Shown: positions 15,467 through 24,307 of the stretch, piece after piece
How positions within the stretch are numbered: position 1 is the first letter of the stretch
How the letters are laid out: the number at the start of each line of letters is the position of its first letter
Origin: Hyphomicrobiales bacterium
GTDB taxonomy: Bacteria > Pseudomonadota > Alphaproteobacteria > Rhizobiales > Methyloligellaceae
Direction: 5' to 3'
Length of the DNA stretch: 64,000 nt
Assembly (NCBI GenBank): GCA_021775595.1
Contig: JAJFHN010000072.1
Coordinates: 1 to 64,000, forward strand
Position numbers and translations under genes: made by a program
Notes under the pieces: generated by a model
Told to the model about the DNA's origin: nothing
The model's input: the letters and a program-made list of their open reading frames with translations, nothing else
The model's database searches: none

Positions 15467-16318
15467 TTATGGATGGATATCGATGGGAAGCGGCGGTGCT
15501 TCCTGCATGATCAAGATCGATATGCGCCTGTTGGATGCGAGAAACGGGTCTTCCGGAAAGAGCGGTTCAGCATCAGCGCGTCCGGTTATCGAGTGGAAGC
15601 GATCATGCGGCACGCCCATGGCGGAGAACACGTGGCGGGCGGCTTTTGCCCGATCTGCCGAGAGATCCCAAAGCGTATAACCAGGCTTGTCGTATAGGCG
15701 CGAGGCATCCGTGTGCCCCGTGATCGAAATGCGATTGGGCAATTTTTTCAGCACAGGCGCCATTTTTTCTAGAATGGCGCGCGTGCGCGCATAGGGCTCC
15801 GATGAGCCCGACGGAAACATCGAGCGCCCTTCCTGATCAACCAGCTGGATGTGCAGCCCTTGCGGCGATTCCTCGACGATCAAGCTGTCGGAGATTTCGT
15901 GGATCTCGGGTAGCTCGCGCCAAGCTTGCCGCAATGATGCGGCTGCGACCGCGAACTGCCGCGGGCGCTCAATATCAGTTCTTTCGATATTGTGCGTATT
16001 GGCCTCTGGACCTTGTTTGCGGTTCTGATCATGCCGCTCGTTCGAAAAATCGGAATCGGCGTCGCGTTTGATCGGTGATACGGCGCGCACGAAATCGCGT
16101 ACCGGTGAGCCCTCGCGCTCGATCATACCGGCTTTGCGGGCAACGTATTTGATGCCGAATGCCTCGCGCATCGAACCGGCGACAACCTGGAGTTTTTGTT
16201 TGTCCTGGATCGAAAACGAAATGAGCAACACGAAGAAGCAGACCAGGATCGACATCAGGTCCGCAAATGTCACAATCCATTCCGGTGGCCCGGTCGGCGC
16301 TTGCTGTTTTTTTGCCAT
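15467..16318 (-). CDS. motB: MotB-type stator protein with OmpA-like peptidoglycan-binding domain
   Basis: This 283-residue protein has a single N-terminal helix carrying the conserved ion-binding Asp in WIVTFADLMSILVCFFVLL (about residue 20). A charged periplasmic linker (about 70-140) and an OmpA/MotB domain (about 165-275) follow, with ISITGHTDASR and SADRAKAARHVF. It forms the stator with the MotA-type protein encoded just upstream and anchors it to peptidoglycan. No other flagellar gene is in the window, so it could power a flagellum encoded elsewhere or another ion-driven machine. Confidence 0.9.
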   Translation of the reverse strand: MAKKQQAPTGPPEWIVTFADLMSILVCFFVLLISFSIQDKQKLQVVAGSMREAFGIKYVARKAGMIEREGSPVRDFVRAVSPIKRDADSDFSNERHDQNRKQGPEANTHNIERTDIERPRQFAVAAASLRQAWRELPEIHEISDSLIVEESPQGLHIQLVDQEGRSMFPSGSSEPYARTRAILEKMAPVLKKLPNRISITGHTDASRLYDKPGYTLWDLSADRAKAARHVFSAMGVPHDRFHSITGRADAEPLFPEDPFLASNRRISILIMQEAPPLPIDIHP

Positions 16319-16355
16319 AACTGCTGTCCTACATGCCCGTTGAGATTACCGCGCC

Positions 16356-17135
16356 TTAAGCGGGGACCGCTTCCGGGTCTTCGGGCCGCCCACGGTGTTT
16401 TTCGGGCAGATAGGCCTCAAGCATTTCGCGGATCAGGTTCGGATTCTTGCCAGCGTGCAACTGCAGGACCCCATCGATCGCGAGGGTCTGGCTGACTTCC
16501 TCGATTTTCATTTTCGTCGAAAGCTTGTCGGCGATGGGCAGGGCGATGAGGTTGGCTACAACGGCGCCATAAAGCGTCGTCAAGAGAGCAACGGCCATGG
16601 AAGGGCCGATCGTCGATGGATCGTCCATGGTGCTCAACATCTGCACCAGACCCACCAGTGTTCCGATCATGCCGAAGGCGGGAGCCGCATCGCCGATGGC
16701 TTTGTAAATGCGCTGGCCCTCATCGAGGCGCTCGAGGTTCTGATCCCGCTCGCGCTCAAGCGCTTCGCTGATCAGTTTCTCGTCGTAACCGTCTGCGACG
16801 TATTGGGCACCCTTCTTCAGGAAGTCGTCTTCGATCTCTGCCTTTTCCAAACCCAAGGGACCATCCTTGCGCACGACCGCTGCTAAATCGGCGATGATCT
16901 CGATCATTTCCTTCGCGTTCGTATGCTTGTGAGTGAAGGCGACCTTGCCGCCAAGAATCAAGGCGCTGAAGACATTGGCGAGCGGAAAACGGATCACCGT
17001 GGCGGCAAATGCGCCGCCTATGACGATCAGGACGGATGGAACGTTGACAAAACTGCCCACATCTCCGCCGATAACAATTGCGACCGCTACGACTGTAGAA
17101 CCGGCCAGAATTCCGGCGATTGTTGCAATATCCAT
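16356..17135 (-). CDS. motA: MotA/PomA-type stator ion-channel protein
   Basis: This 259-residue protein has four membrane helices: two near the N-terminus (IAGILAGSTVVAVAIVIGG and the PSVLIVIGGAF region) and two near the C-terminus (APAFGMIGTLVGLVQML and AVALLTTLYGAVVANLIALPIADKL). The large cytoplasmic loop between them (about 70-150) carries charged residues that contact the rotor in flagellar MotA. The short length and the GMIGTLVGL motif fit the MotP/PomA branch. It lies 37 bp upstream of the MotB gene, forming a two-gene operon. Confidence 0.92.
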   Translation of the reverse strand: MDIATIAGILAGSTVVAVAIVIGGDVGSFVNVPSVLIVIGGAFAATVIRFPLANVFSALILGGKVAFTHKHTNAKEMIEIIADLAAVVRKDGPLGLEKAEIEDDFLKKGAQYVADGYDEKLISEALERERDQNLERLDEGQRIYKAIGDAAPAFGMIGTLVGLVQMLSTMDDPSTIGPSMAVALLTTLYGAVVANLIALPIADKLSTKMKIEEVSQTLAIDGVLQLHAGKNPNLIREMLEAYLPEKHRGRPEDPEAVPA

Positions 17136-17437
17136 TGTGTGCCCCGAACGCGTTACAAAAGATCGGATTTGGATCCGAATTTCCCCAATGTTTGAACCAA
17201 GTGTAGGGCGCGATCAGCTAAATAATCCCTAAGCCGCCAGGTCTGGCGTCGGGAACTGGCAGATTGCAATTGCAGGCCGCCGGAGGGGCTGATGAATCAA
17301 ATTCGAGCAAAAAACTGACGCATTGCTTGATGAATGCGCGCCAGCATGCTTATCGAAGCGTTAATCCGAAATTTGGCGGTGCGCCGGAAGCGTCAAGAAT
17401 TAACGGGCGCTTTACCATGCCGGTAAATGCCGCTCAT
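17136..17437. other. 302-bp gap between motA and glpD; two short inverted repeats
   Basis: No gene is recognised here. TCGGAT-TTGG-ATCCGA (17163-17178) lies just upstream of motA and could be an operator. TTTACC (17411-17416) and GGTAAA (17422-17427) flank 5 bp close to the glpD stop, without a T run. Confidence 0.4.
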
Positions 17438-18934
17438 TCAATTGCCGAACCAGCCAGCGATTTTCTTGTGTTGGGCTGGCGTCAATTCGATGAACAGTTT
17501 TGTGCGACGATTAAGAAAATCGTCCGCACTGCGCGCGTCTTCCATCGTTCGCGCATGGATCAATTCTGCCTCTGAAATACCCGGAGCAATTTCTCTGAGC
17601 AGACTGGGATTTGCTTCGATTGCCGAATAGAGCTGCTCGGTCTGATCACCATAAGTGAAGACCCAGCGACGGCGCGTCACCTCGGTCAGTGTATCGGGGC
17701 CCGCAGCAGCCAGGTCAAGCAGCTCCTCGCGATTGAAGCGGCCGCCAAATAAGGGCGCATCCCGCGTCCAGTCCGGCGCAATTTGTGCCCCCAGCCGGGC
17801 AAGCTGCGTCATGACGTGTTCCGCCAGAATTCGGTGGGTCGTCAGTTTGCCGCCGTAGACGCTGATAAAGCCGCCTGTGCCCTGGGCACGATGGCTGTAG
17901 CTGGCGCTGCGCGACACTTTGCTTGGATTGTCGTCGCCATCGTCCACCAACGCGCGCACGCCCGACCAGTTGGAGATCACCTGGGACGCGTCAGCTGGGC
18001 CGCCGGGATGTTCGAAATAGCGGTTGTAAATTTCGAGCAGATAGTCGCGCTCTTCATCGCTGCAAACCGCCGTCGAAGCATCGCCATGGTGCGGTGCATC
18101 CGTTGTGCCGATCACCAGATACCGGTTGTTGAGCCAGGGCAGCGTGAACACCACGCGCCCATCGCTGTTTTGCAGCGTGTAGGCCGACTGCTGGCCGGAC
18201 AAAGGCATGGCCAGCACGATATGGCTGCCGCGGACCAGACGCATCGCGCGCTCGGGCGGCGGCGCGTCGCACAATCGATTGACGCTGTTGACCCAAGGAC
18301 CAGCCGCATTGACCACGAACAGCGCATCGACCGTGCGCCGGGCACCATTTTCGCTGAAGGCGACGCGATAGCCGTCCTTGAGACCGGCGATGCTGCTAAC
18401 GTCGCGGTAATTGCCAATATCAGCACCGCGCTGGCGGGCGTCGAGCAACAGCGCCAGGACCAGGCGGGAATCGTCGGTTTGACAGTCGTAATAGTGCAGA
18501 ACCGATTTCAGGCCGTGTTTGCGCAACAAGGGCAATTTGGCGATTCGCGCGGCGCTGAGCCGGCCGCTGGGACCGATGTTCTTCCGCCAAGCCAACGCGT
18601 CATAGAGTTTCAGCCCGAGATAGACCAACCAGGCCGGCCGGCGTTGATGGGCCGTGACGGGAATCATAAATTCCAGAGGTCTGACCAGGTGCGGCGCAGT
18701 TCGCGATAGCTGATGGCGCTCTACCAAAGAATGGCGCACAAGCCCGAATTCATAGCTCTCCAGATAGCGCAAACCGCCATGGATGAGCTTGGAGGAGGCT
18801 GATGACGTGGCGGTGGCGTAGTCGCCGCGTTCAGCCAACATGACGCGCAGACCGCGTCCGGCTGCATCGCGCGCGATGGCCGCACCATTGATGCCGCCGC
18901 CAATTATGAAAAGATCAACTGATGATGATGCCAC
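17438..18934 (-). CDS. glpD: FAD-dependent glycerol-3-phosphate dehydrogenase
   Basis: This 498-residue enzyme oxidises sn-glycerol 3-phosphate to dihydroxyacetone phosphate and passes electrons to quinone at the inner membrane. The N-terminal FAD-binding motif is LFIIGGGINGAAIARDAAGRG. SSKLIHGGLRYLE (about 47-59), NAAGPWVN (about 210) and GGKLTTHRI with the SYSHRAQ region (about 370) match the family, and a C-terminal DAO_C-type domain follows. Length is normal. No glp regulator or glycerol kinase is adjacent. Confidence 0.95.
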   Translation of the reverse strand: MASSSVDLFIIGGGINGAAIARDAAGRGLRVMLAERGDYATATSSASSKLIHGGLRYLESYEFGLVRHSLVERHQLSRTAPHLVRPLEFMIPVTAHQRRPAWLVYLGLKLYDALAWRKNIGPSGRLSAARIAKLPLLRKHGLKSVLHYYDCQTDDSRLVLALLLDARQRGADIGNYRDVSSIAGLKDGYRVAFSENGARRTVDALFVVNAAGPWVNSVNRLCDAPPPERAMRLVRGSHIVLAMPLSGQQSAYTLQNSDGRVVFTLPWLNNRYLVIGTTDAPHHGDASTAVCSDEERDYLLEIYNRYFEHPGGPADASQVISNWSGVRALVDDGDDNPSKVSRSASYSHRAQGTGGFISVYGGKLTTHRILAEHVMTQLARLGAQIAPDWTRDAPLFGGRFNREELLDLAAAGPDTLTEVTRRRWVFTYGDQTEQLYSAIEANPSLLREIAPGISEAELIHARTMEDARSADDFLNRRTKLFIELTPAQHKKIAGWFGN

Positions 18935-18986
18935 AGGCGGCTACCGACGGCGCGAGGTGGGGTTGTCTAAGGCTTCAGCGATCAGT

Positions 18987-19331
18987 TTAGGGATGCTTGA
19001 CCACCTCTGGAAGCCGAATGCTCGTCGTCGACGCGGTGTGATCGGAGGTGTCGTCTGCGTCCGCATAATCGGAATCGCTGTCTTCGTAATCGGACCCGCT
19101 GTCCTCATAGGCTTCGTCGTCGGAGCCTGTGACCTTGAGCGCAACCTTGCGGGCGCCGTTGTAGGTCCATTTCGCCGCCGTTCCCGCAGCCTTAACCGTT
19201 GTCTTGGTTGCTTTGTAAGTGATGTTCCCCGCGGTCTTCATCACACCGACTGCGCCGCAACCTGTCAGCAGGAGCGCAACAACCAAGATTACAGCGAAGT
19301 GATCCAAGCCAAACAGGCGATGGCGGCGCAT
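18987..19331 (-). CDS. Small acidic lipoprotein of unknown function
   Basis: The preferred ATG gives about 114 residues (a GTG-type extension to 19361 is possible). The N-terminal segment HFAVILVVALLLTGCGAV contains a lipobox (LLTGC), so the protein should be lipid-anchored. A short Lys-rich middle (KTAGNITYKATKTTVKAAG) precedes a strongly acidic Asp/Ser/Tyr-rich tail (residues about 70-95: EDSGSDYEDSDSDY). The middle resembles small NTAK-type lipoproteins sometimes annotated in alphaproteobacteria. No function can be stated. Confidence 0.7.
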   Translation of the reverse strand: MRRHRLFGLDHFAVILVVALLLTGCGAVGVMKTAGNITYKATKTTVKAAGTAAKWTYNGARKVALKVTGSDDEAYEDSGSDYEDSDSDYADADDTSDHTASTTSIRLPEVVKHP

Positions 19332-19423
19332 ACGATCCCCCAACAGCACACAAACGCGCACCAGGGGATAATCATCGCTGCAGTCCTAATTCCGCATTAA
19401 TGACCGCGATTGTGCCGCGCAGA

Positions 19424-20476
19424 TCAGGCCAAGCCGATGCGCAACAGGTCGTGCACATGAACGATACCGACCGGTTTTCCATCTTCGACGACAAACAGCG
19501 CGGTGATGCTTGAGCTGTTGATGACTTCGAGTGCCGCACTCGCCAGCGTATCGGGCGTTACGGACTTGGGAACCGCCGTCATGATGTCGCCGGTCGAAGC
19601 TTGCAACAATTGCGGGCCCATGTTTCGCCTCAGATCACCATCTGTGATGATGCCGACAAGCGCACCGTCGTCGCCAGTGACGCCGAGGCACCCGAAGCTT
19701 TTTTCGGTCATGGTGACAAGCGCGTCGCCCATCGATGCGGTCTGGTCTGCGAGCGGCAACCGGTCGGCTGTGTGCATGACATCGCTTACGAATTTCAGGT
19801 TTGCACCCAACTGACCGCCAGGGTGAAGCACCTTGAAATCCTTGGCGGTAAAGCCGTGACTTTCCAACAGTGCAATGGCCAGACAATCACCAAGCGCCAA
19901 CTGCATGATGGTGGATGTCGTTGGCGCCAGGCCATGCGGGCAGGCTTCCTTGGCTCGCGGCAGCGCGAGCGTAACTTCCGATGCATTTGCGAGGGTGCTG
20001 TCGCCGCGCGATGTCACCGCGATCAGCGGCACGCGAAAACGGCGCGAATAATCGATCAGGCTGGTGAGTTCGATTGTCTCACCCGACCAAGAGAACGCCA
20101 AAATCGCATCTTCACTGGTGATCATGCCAAGGTCGCCATGGCTGGCTTCGCTTGGATGCACAAACATGGCGGGCGTGCCCGTGGAGGCGAGCGTGGCGGC
20201 GACCTTTTGACCAACATGACCGCTCTTGCCCATTCCGGTGACAATGACGCGGCCGTTGATATCGGCAAGCACGCCGATGGCTTCGGCGAAAGTGCCGGCC
20301 AAACTATCGCCCAGTGTTTCGGCCAGGGCCGACAGGCCATGCGATTCCAGATCGAGCGTCCGCTTAGCGGACGCGATCGCATGCCGGATCTTGTTGGGGT
20401 CTTGGCTCGTCACAGTCTTCAATTTAACCGAACTCACGATACGAGCATCCTGCTTGGGCTCCAGCGCCTGTTTCAA
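19424..20476 (-). CDS. kdsD: D-arabinose 5-phosphate isomerase (KpsF/KdsD)
   Basis: This enzyme interconverts ribulose 5-phosphate and arabinose 5-phosphate, the first step toward Kdo for lipopolysaccharide. An N-terminal SIS domain (about 50-190: VIVTGMGKSGHVGQKVAATLASTGTPA, PSEASHGDLGMI, FSWSGET) is followed by two CBS domains (about 220-350: FGCLGVTGDDGALVGIITDGDLRR). The open frame begins at TTG (20476) and gives 350 residues, some 20 more than E. coli KdsD; an in-frame GTG about 12 codons in is another start. Confidence 0.93.
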   Translation of the reverse strand: MKQALEPKQDARIVSSVKLKTVTSQDPNKIRHAIASAKRTLDLESHGLSALAETLGDSLAGTFAEAIGVLADINGRVIVTGMGKSGHVGQKVAATLASTGTPAMFVHPSEASHGDLGMITSEDAILAFSWSGETIELTSLIDYSRRFRVPLIAVTSRGDSTLANASEVTLALPRAKEACPHGLAPTTSTIMQLALGDCLAIALLESHGFTAKDFKVLHPGGQLGANLKFVSDVMHTADRLPLADQTASMGDALVTMTEKSFGCLGVTGDDGALVGIITDGDLRRNMGPQLLQASTGDIMTAVPKSVTPDTLASAALEVINSSSITALFVVEDGKPVGIVHVHDLLRIGLA

Positions 20477-20486
20477 ATGATTTGAA
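20472..20486. repeat. Perfect 15-bp palindrome between kdsD and the outer-membrane protein gene
   Basis: TTCAAAT-G-ATTTGAA spans the 5' end of kdsD as annotated. It could be an operator for the divergent pair, and would favour a kdsD start downstream of 20476. No matching regulator is seen here. Confidence 0.4.
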
Positions 20487-20657
20487 GACAGTTACGCGAA
20501 AAATACCATGGGATTTGCTGCGAAAACTGCGTTTCAGCCCGATCATGGTAAACGGCTCTTTAACCCTAGTCACCCTAGGCTTGCGCGATCACTCGTATTG
20601 CGTTCCCGAACATCCAGGGCAATTGCCCGCCGTTTCCAGCTGCCGAGGTGGCTTCCG

Positions 20658-22133
20658 TTGGCCATTCGTCCACGCGTGTCGCAAATTCTTGGGGTGATAA
20701 TCCTGGCATTGGCTGGTCTTGCCATTGTCCTGCCAGCACCCGTGCTCGCTCAAGATTCCGCTGAAGATATTCTGCTGAATGCGGACCGCGATCGACGCGA
20801 TGACTTGGATGGGGAAGAGAACGAGGACGGTGACGAACGTGATCGCCGCTCCAGCGCCGACGAAAACATTGGTCTAGCGGGGCGCGGATTGGATGCGGAA
20901 ATTGAGCTAAACGATCGCGCCACCGATCTTGATGCCGACTCGCTGCTAGAAAACGAGCTAGCCGACAGCGAATTCAACAGGCTAAATCAAGCAGAGATCG
21001 ACCCTTACGACCCTCTTGGTATTCGACTTGGAAGTTTTTTGTTTTTCCCCCAATTTGAATCTGATCGGCGGCACTCGGACAATGTCTTTGAATCGTCCAC
21101 GATCAAGCGCTCGGATTGGTCGACGCGTCTGACGCCGTCCTTCGAGTTGCGATCCGACTGGTCACGTCACGAGCTTGCCGGCGGGTTCGAATACGAAAAG
21201 GTCATTTACGACGATTTTTCTTCGGAAGACGAAGAGAACAACGCCGCCACATTGAGCGGCCGCATTGATATTGGCCGGCGGTCCAGCCTGGAGGCCGAAA
21301 CCTCTTACGAAAGCCAGACCGAGAGCCGCGGCGATATCAACGTCCCCAACAATGCCGCCCAACGCCCGACCGAAATTACCAAGGATGCCGCGCTGCAAGC
21401 AAACCACGTCTTCAACCGCTTGAGTGTGACATTGCGCGGCCAGCTTACCGAAGAGGAATTCGGCGACGTATCGCTGATCGACGGTGGCACATTCGACAAC
21501 GCCGCGCGCGACAATACCGAGCGCGAACTGACGGGGCGTCTGACCTACGAACTCATCCCCGGCGTCGCAATCTTCGCCGAGGGTAGCGGAAATGAAATCG
21601 AACTGGCGCGCGCAAATGCCAATGGATTGAAACTGGATTCCAATGGTTGGGCGGCGCTTGGCGGCTTCTCACTCGATTTTGGTGGCATTGTCATCGGCGA
21701 TATCGCTGCGGGGTTTGCGCAGCAAACACCCGACAACGGGACTTTGAAGGGCGTCGAAGGCGCTATTCTCGCGGCAAATGTGATTTGGGCGATGAGCCCC
21801 CTAACCAACATCAACTTCAACGCGGCATTCAATATCGAGACCACGACGCTGGCCAATTCAATCGGCTCGTTGGTTCAGACGGTTGGCGTCGAGGTCGAGC
21901 ATGCGTTTAGAACCAACATGGTTCTGACAGCGGGTGTCGCTTACGAGATGGAAGATTTCGCCAGCGCAAATCTAGAGGAAAAAACGCTCGAAGTAGCCGT
22001 CGAGGGAGAATACAGATTGAACCGCATGGTCGGCCTGGTCGCCGGTTATGAGTTCACCGATTTTTCGAGCACAAGCAATTCAAATGACTATCAGGCAAAT
22101 CTGTTTCTGTTGGGTCTTCGCTTGCGCCGCTGA
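20658..22133 (+). CDS. Outer-membrane beta-barrel protein (BBP2-type)
   Basis: I prefer the TTG at 20658: GAGGTGG lies 6 bp upstream, and it begins directly with a good signal peptide ending APVLAQ. The open frame extends to 20508, but those 50 extra residues are basic and unlike a leader. After the signal peptide comes a very acidic, Asp/Arg-rich segment (about 35-110). The barrel domain follows, with alternating strands such as SDWSTRLTPSFELRSDW and RIDIGRRSSLEAETSYESQTE, ending with the family's NLFLLGLRLRR. Such barrels resemble those of polysaccharide-export or surface systems. Its neighbours kdsD, galU and galE deal with envelope sugars. The function is unknown. Confidence 0.8.
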   Translation: MAIRPRVSQILGVIILALAGLAIVLPAPVLAQDSAEDILLNADRDRRDDLDGEENEDGDERDRRSSADENIGLAGRGLDAEIELNDRATDLDADSLLENELADSEFNRLNQAEIDPYDPLGIRLGSFLFFPQFESDRRHSDNVFESSTIKRSDWSTRLTPSFELRSDWSRHELAGGFEYEKVIYDDFSSEDEENNAATLSGRIDIGRRSSLEAETSYESQTESRGDINVPNNAAQRPTEITKDAALQANHVFNRLSVTLRGQLTEEEFGDVSLIDGGTFDNAARDNTERELTGRLTYELIPGVAIFAEGSGNEIELARANANGLKLDSNGWAALGGFSLDFGGIVIGDIAAGFAQQTPDNGTLKGVEGAILAANVIWAMSPLTNINFNAAFNIETTTLANSIGSLVQTVGVEVEHAFRTNMVLTAGVAYEMEDFASANLEEKTLEVAVEGEYRLNRMVGLVAGYEFTDFSSTSNSNDYQANLFLLGLRLRR

Positions 22134-22150
22134 TCTGGCTTGTTCGCCCG

Positions 22151-23032
22151 CTACAACAGTTTCTTCAGCTCCTGGACGAAGGTCGCGCCGATGTCCTTGC
22201 GCGCGAGTGCGAAGGCGACATTGGCGGCCAAGAACCCGACCTTCGAGCCGCAGTCGAAGCTGCGGCCCTTATATTTGAGCGCGTGGAATGATTGCGAGGG
22301 CAGCAGCTTCAGCATGGCGTCGGTCAGCTGAATCTCGCCTCCGGCGCCCGTTTCGCCAGCCTGTAGAATGTCGAAGATCTCGGGTTGGAGGATATAGCGA
22401 CCCATGATGATCATGTTGGATGGCGCCGATCCCGAAGCCGGTTTTTCGACCATTCCCTTGACCGGATAGATGTCGTTTTCGCCGGTCTCGACGTCGACGA
22501 CGCCATAATTGTGGAGATCTTCGCTATCGGTTTCCTCAACCGCCAGGACATTGCCGCCATGTTCGGCGTAGACGTCCAAGAGCTGGGCCAAACAGCCGGC
22601 GCCACTTGTCTGCACGAGCACATCGGGCAGCAGCAGAGCGAACGGTTCGTCACCCACCAGATCTCTCGCACACCAAATCGCATGGCCCAATCCAAGGGGT
22701 GATTGCTGACGGGTGAAGCTTGTTTGCCCAGGCTCCGGCAGGTCGCGCGACAACAGCTCCAATTCCATCGTCTTTCCGCGCTCTCGCAGCGCCTCTTCGA
22801 GCTCGACCTGCTTGTCGAAGTGATCCTCGATGATGCTTTTGTTTCGCCCCGTAATGAAGATGAAGTGCTCGATTCCCGCCGCACGCGCTTCATCGACAAC
22901 GTGCTGGATCAATGGCCGATCGACCACGGTTAACATTTCCTTCGGCATGGCTTTGGTCGCAGGCAAAAACCTGGTTCCAAGACCTGCGACAGGAAAAACG
23001 GCTTTGCGAACTGGATTTGGCATTTTTGTCAT
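22151..23032 (-). CDS. galU: UTP-glucose-1-phosphate uridylyltransferase
   Basis: This 293-residue enzyme makes UDP-glucose from UTP and glucose 1-phosphate. The nucleotide-binding signature is [24 protein letters not shown] at residues about 11-33. [31 protein letters not shown] with the LLPDV motif, and VGMVEKP-type sequence (VKGMVEKPA) complete the family pattern. It converges with the barrel gene and diverges from galE; together the two enzymes supply UDP-glucose and UDP-galactose for envelope glycans. Confidence 0.96.
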   Translation of the reverse strand: MTKMPNPVRKAVFPVAGLGTRFLPATKAMPKEMLTVVDRPLIQHVVDEARAAGIEHFIFITGRNKSIIEDHFDKQVELEEALRERGKTMELELLSRDLPEPGQTSFTRQQSPLGLGHAIWCARDLVGDEPFALLLPDVLVQTSGAGCLAQLLDVYAEHGGNVLAVEETDSEDLHNYGVVDVETGENDIYPVKGMVEKPASGSAPSNMIIMGRYILQPEIFDILQAGETGAGGEIQLTDAMLKLLPSQSFHALKYKGRSFDCGSKVGFLAANVAFALARKDIGATFVQELKKLL

Positions 23033-23178
23033 TGAGCGTCGGTGTGCGGACCACCGGCCCGTGAACGGCTGCTGTTGCGCGCCAGCGGTCAGTTAGGCGC
23101 AGGTTACGGTCGCGAAACTTATTCCCCTTACCATGCCGATGTTTCGAAAAGCATATTTTTTGGAATTGGAGCACTGCG

Positions 23179-24198
23179 ATGAGCGTATTGATCACTGGCG
23201 GAGCGGGTTATATCGGCAGCCACATGGCCCTCGATCTTGTTGAGGCAGGCGAAGAAGTCGTCGTGCTCGACAATCTCACCACCGGTTTTGACTGGGCCGT
23301 ACCGCACACAGCCGAGCTCGTGATCGGTAATGCGGACGACCAGCAGCTGCTCGGTGATCTCATCAAAGACAAGAATATCAACGCGATCATTCATTTTGCG
23401 GGATCAATCGTCGTGCCGGAATCGATTGCCGATCCGCTGGGGTATTACGCCAACAACACGGTCACATCGCGCGCGCTGATCGAGAGCGCCGTCGCAGGTG
23501 GCGTAGAGAACTTCATCTTTTCATCCACCGCTGCCGTCTATGGCTTGCCGGACACCAATCCGGTGAAAGAAACCGCCAATCTGGCGCCCATTTCACCCTA
23601 TGGATCGTCGAAAATGATGACCGAAATCATGTTGGCTGACACCGCGATTGCCAACGATTTCCGGTATGTCGCCTTGCGCTACTTCAATGTCGCAGGCGCC
23701 GACCCGGTTGGTCGGAGCGGTCAATCGACGCCTCATGCGACGCATTTGATCAAAGTTGCCTGTCAAACGGCATTGGGCATGCGGCCCCATATCGACGTGT
23801 TCGGGTCAGATTATCCAACGCCTGACGGCACGTGCGTGCGCGACTACATCCATGTCAGTGATCTGGTGCGCGCCCATCGTGACGCGCTGGCCTATTTGCG
23901 CGGTGATGGCGTTTCGCAAGTGTTCAACTGCGGGTATGGCCGTGGATTCTCGGTCCGAGAGGTCATCGCCTCCGTCAAGCGGGTCTCGGGTGTGGATTTC
24001 GACGTGCGCCAGGCCGAAGACCGGCCAGGCGATCCGGCCTCACTCATCGCCGCGGCGGAACGAATTCGAGATGTCTTGTCATGGCAGCCCCAGCTCGATG
24101 ACCTCGATACAATCGTGACCCACGCGCTTGATTGGGAACGCCATCTGCTCGAGCGCAAGACCAAAGCGGTCAAACCGCACGAGATGGCCGACGCCTGA
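23179..24198 (+). CDS. galE: UDP-glucose 4-epimerase
   Basis: This 339-residue short-chain dehydrogenase interconverts UDP-glucose and UDP-galactose. GGAGYIGSHMALDL binds NAD at the N-terminus. The catalytic Ser-Tyr-Lys set is visible: SSTAAVYG (about 117) and the YGSSK motif (ISPYGSSKMMTEI, Tyr about 144 and Lys about 148). RYFNVAGADP and DYIHVSDL are further family landmarks. TTGGAG precedes the ATG. It is divergent from galU. Confidence 0.96.
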   Translation: MSVLITGGAGYIGSHMALDLVEAGEEVVVLDNLTTGFDWAVPHTAELVIGNADDQQLLGDLIKDKNINAIIHFAGSIVVPESIADPLGYYANNTVTSRALIESAVAGGVENFIFSSTAAVYGLPDTNPVKETANLAPISPYGSSKMMTEIMLADTAIANDFRYVALRYFNVAGADPVGRSGQSTPHATHLIKVACQTALGMRPHIDVFGSDYPTPDGTCVRDYIHVSDLVRAHRDALAYLRGDGVSQVFNCGYGRGFSVREVIASVKRVSGVDFDVRQAEDRPGDPASLIAAAERIRDVLSWQPQLDDLDTIVTHALDWERHLLERKTKAVKPHEMADA

Positions 24199-24307
24199 TT
24201 AAACATTCGTCATTTGCCTGAATCGGCTCCAGCGGCTTAACTTGAGGATGGCTCTGGGCTCTGATATTGCCTGCGTCGGTAATTGTGATGCGAGGCGAGG
24301 CGGCGCA

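Noticed and set aside
17783-18709. Plus-strand frame of 308 codons
   Set aside because: Antisense of glpD; composition is that of a shadow frame.
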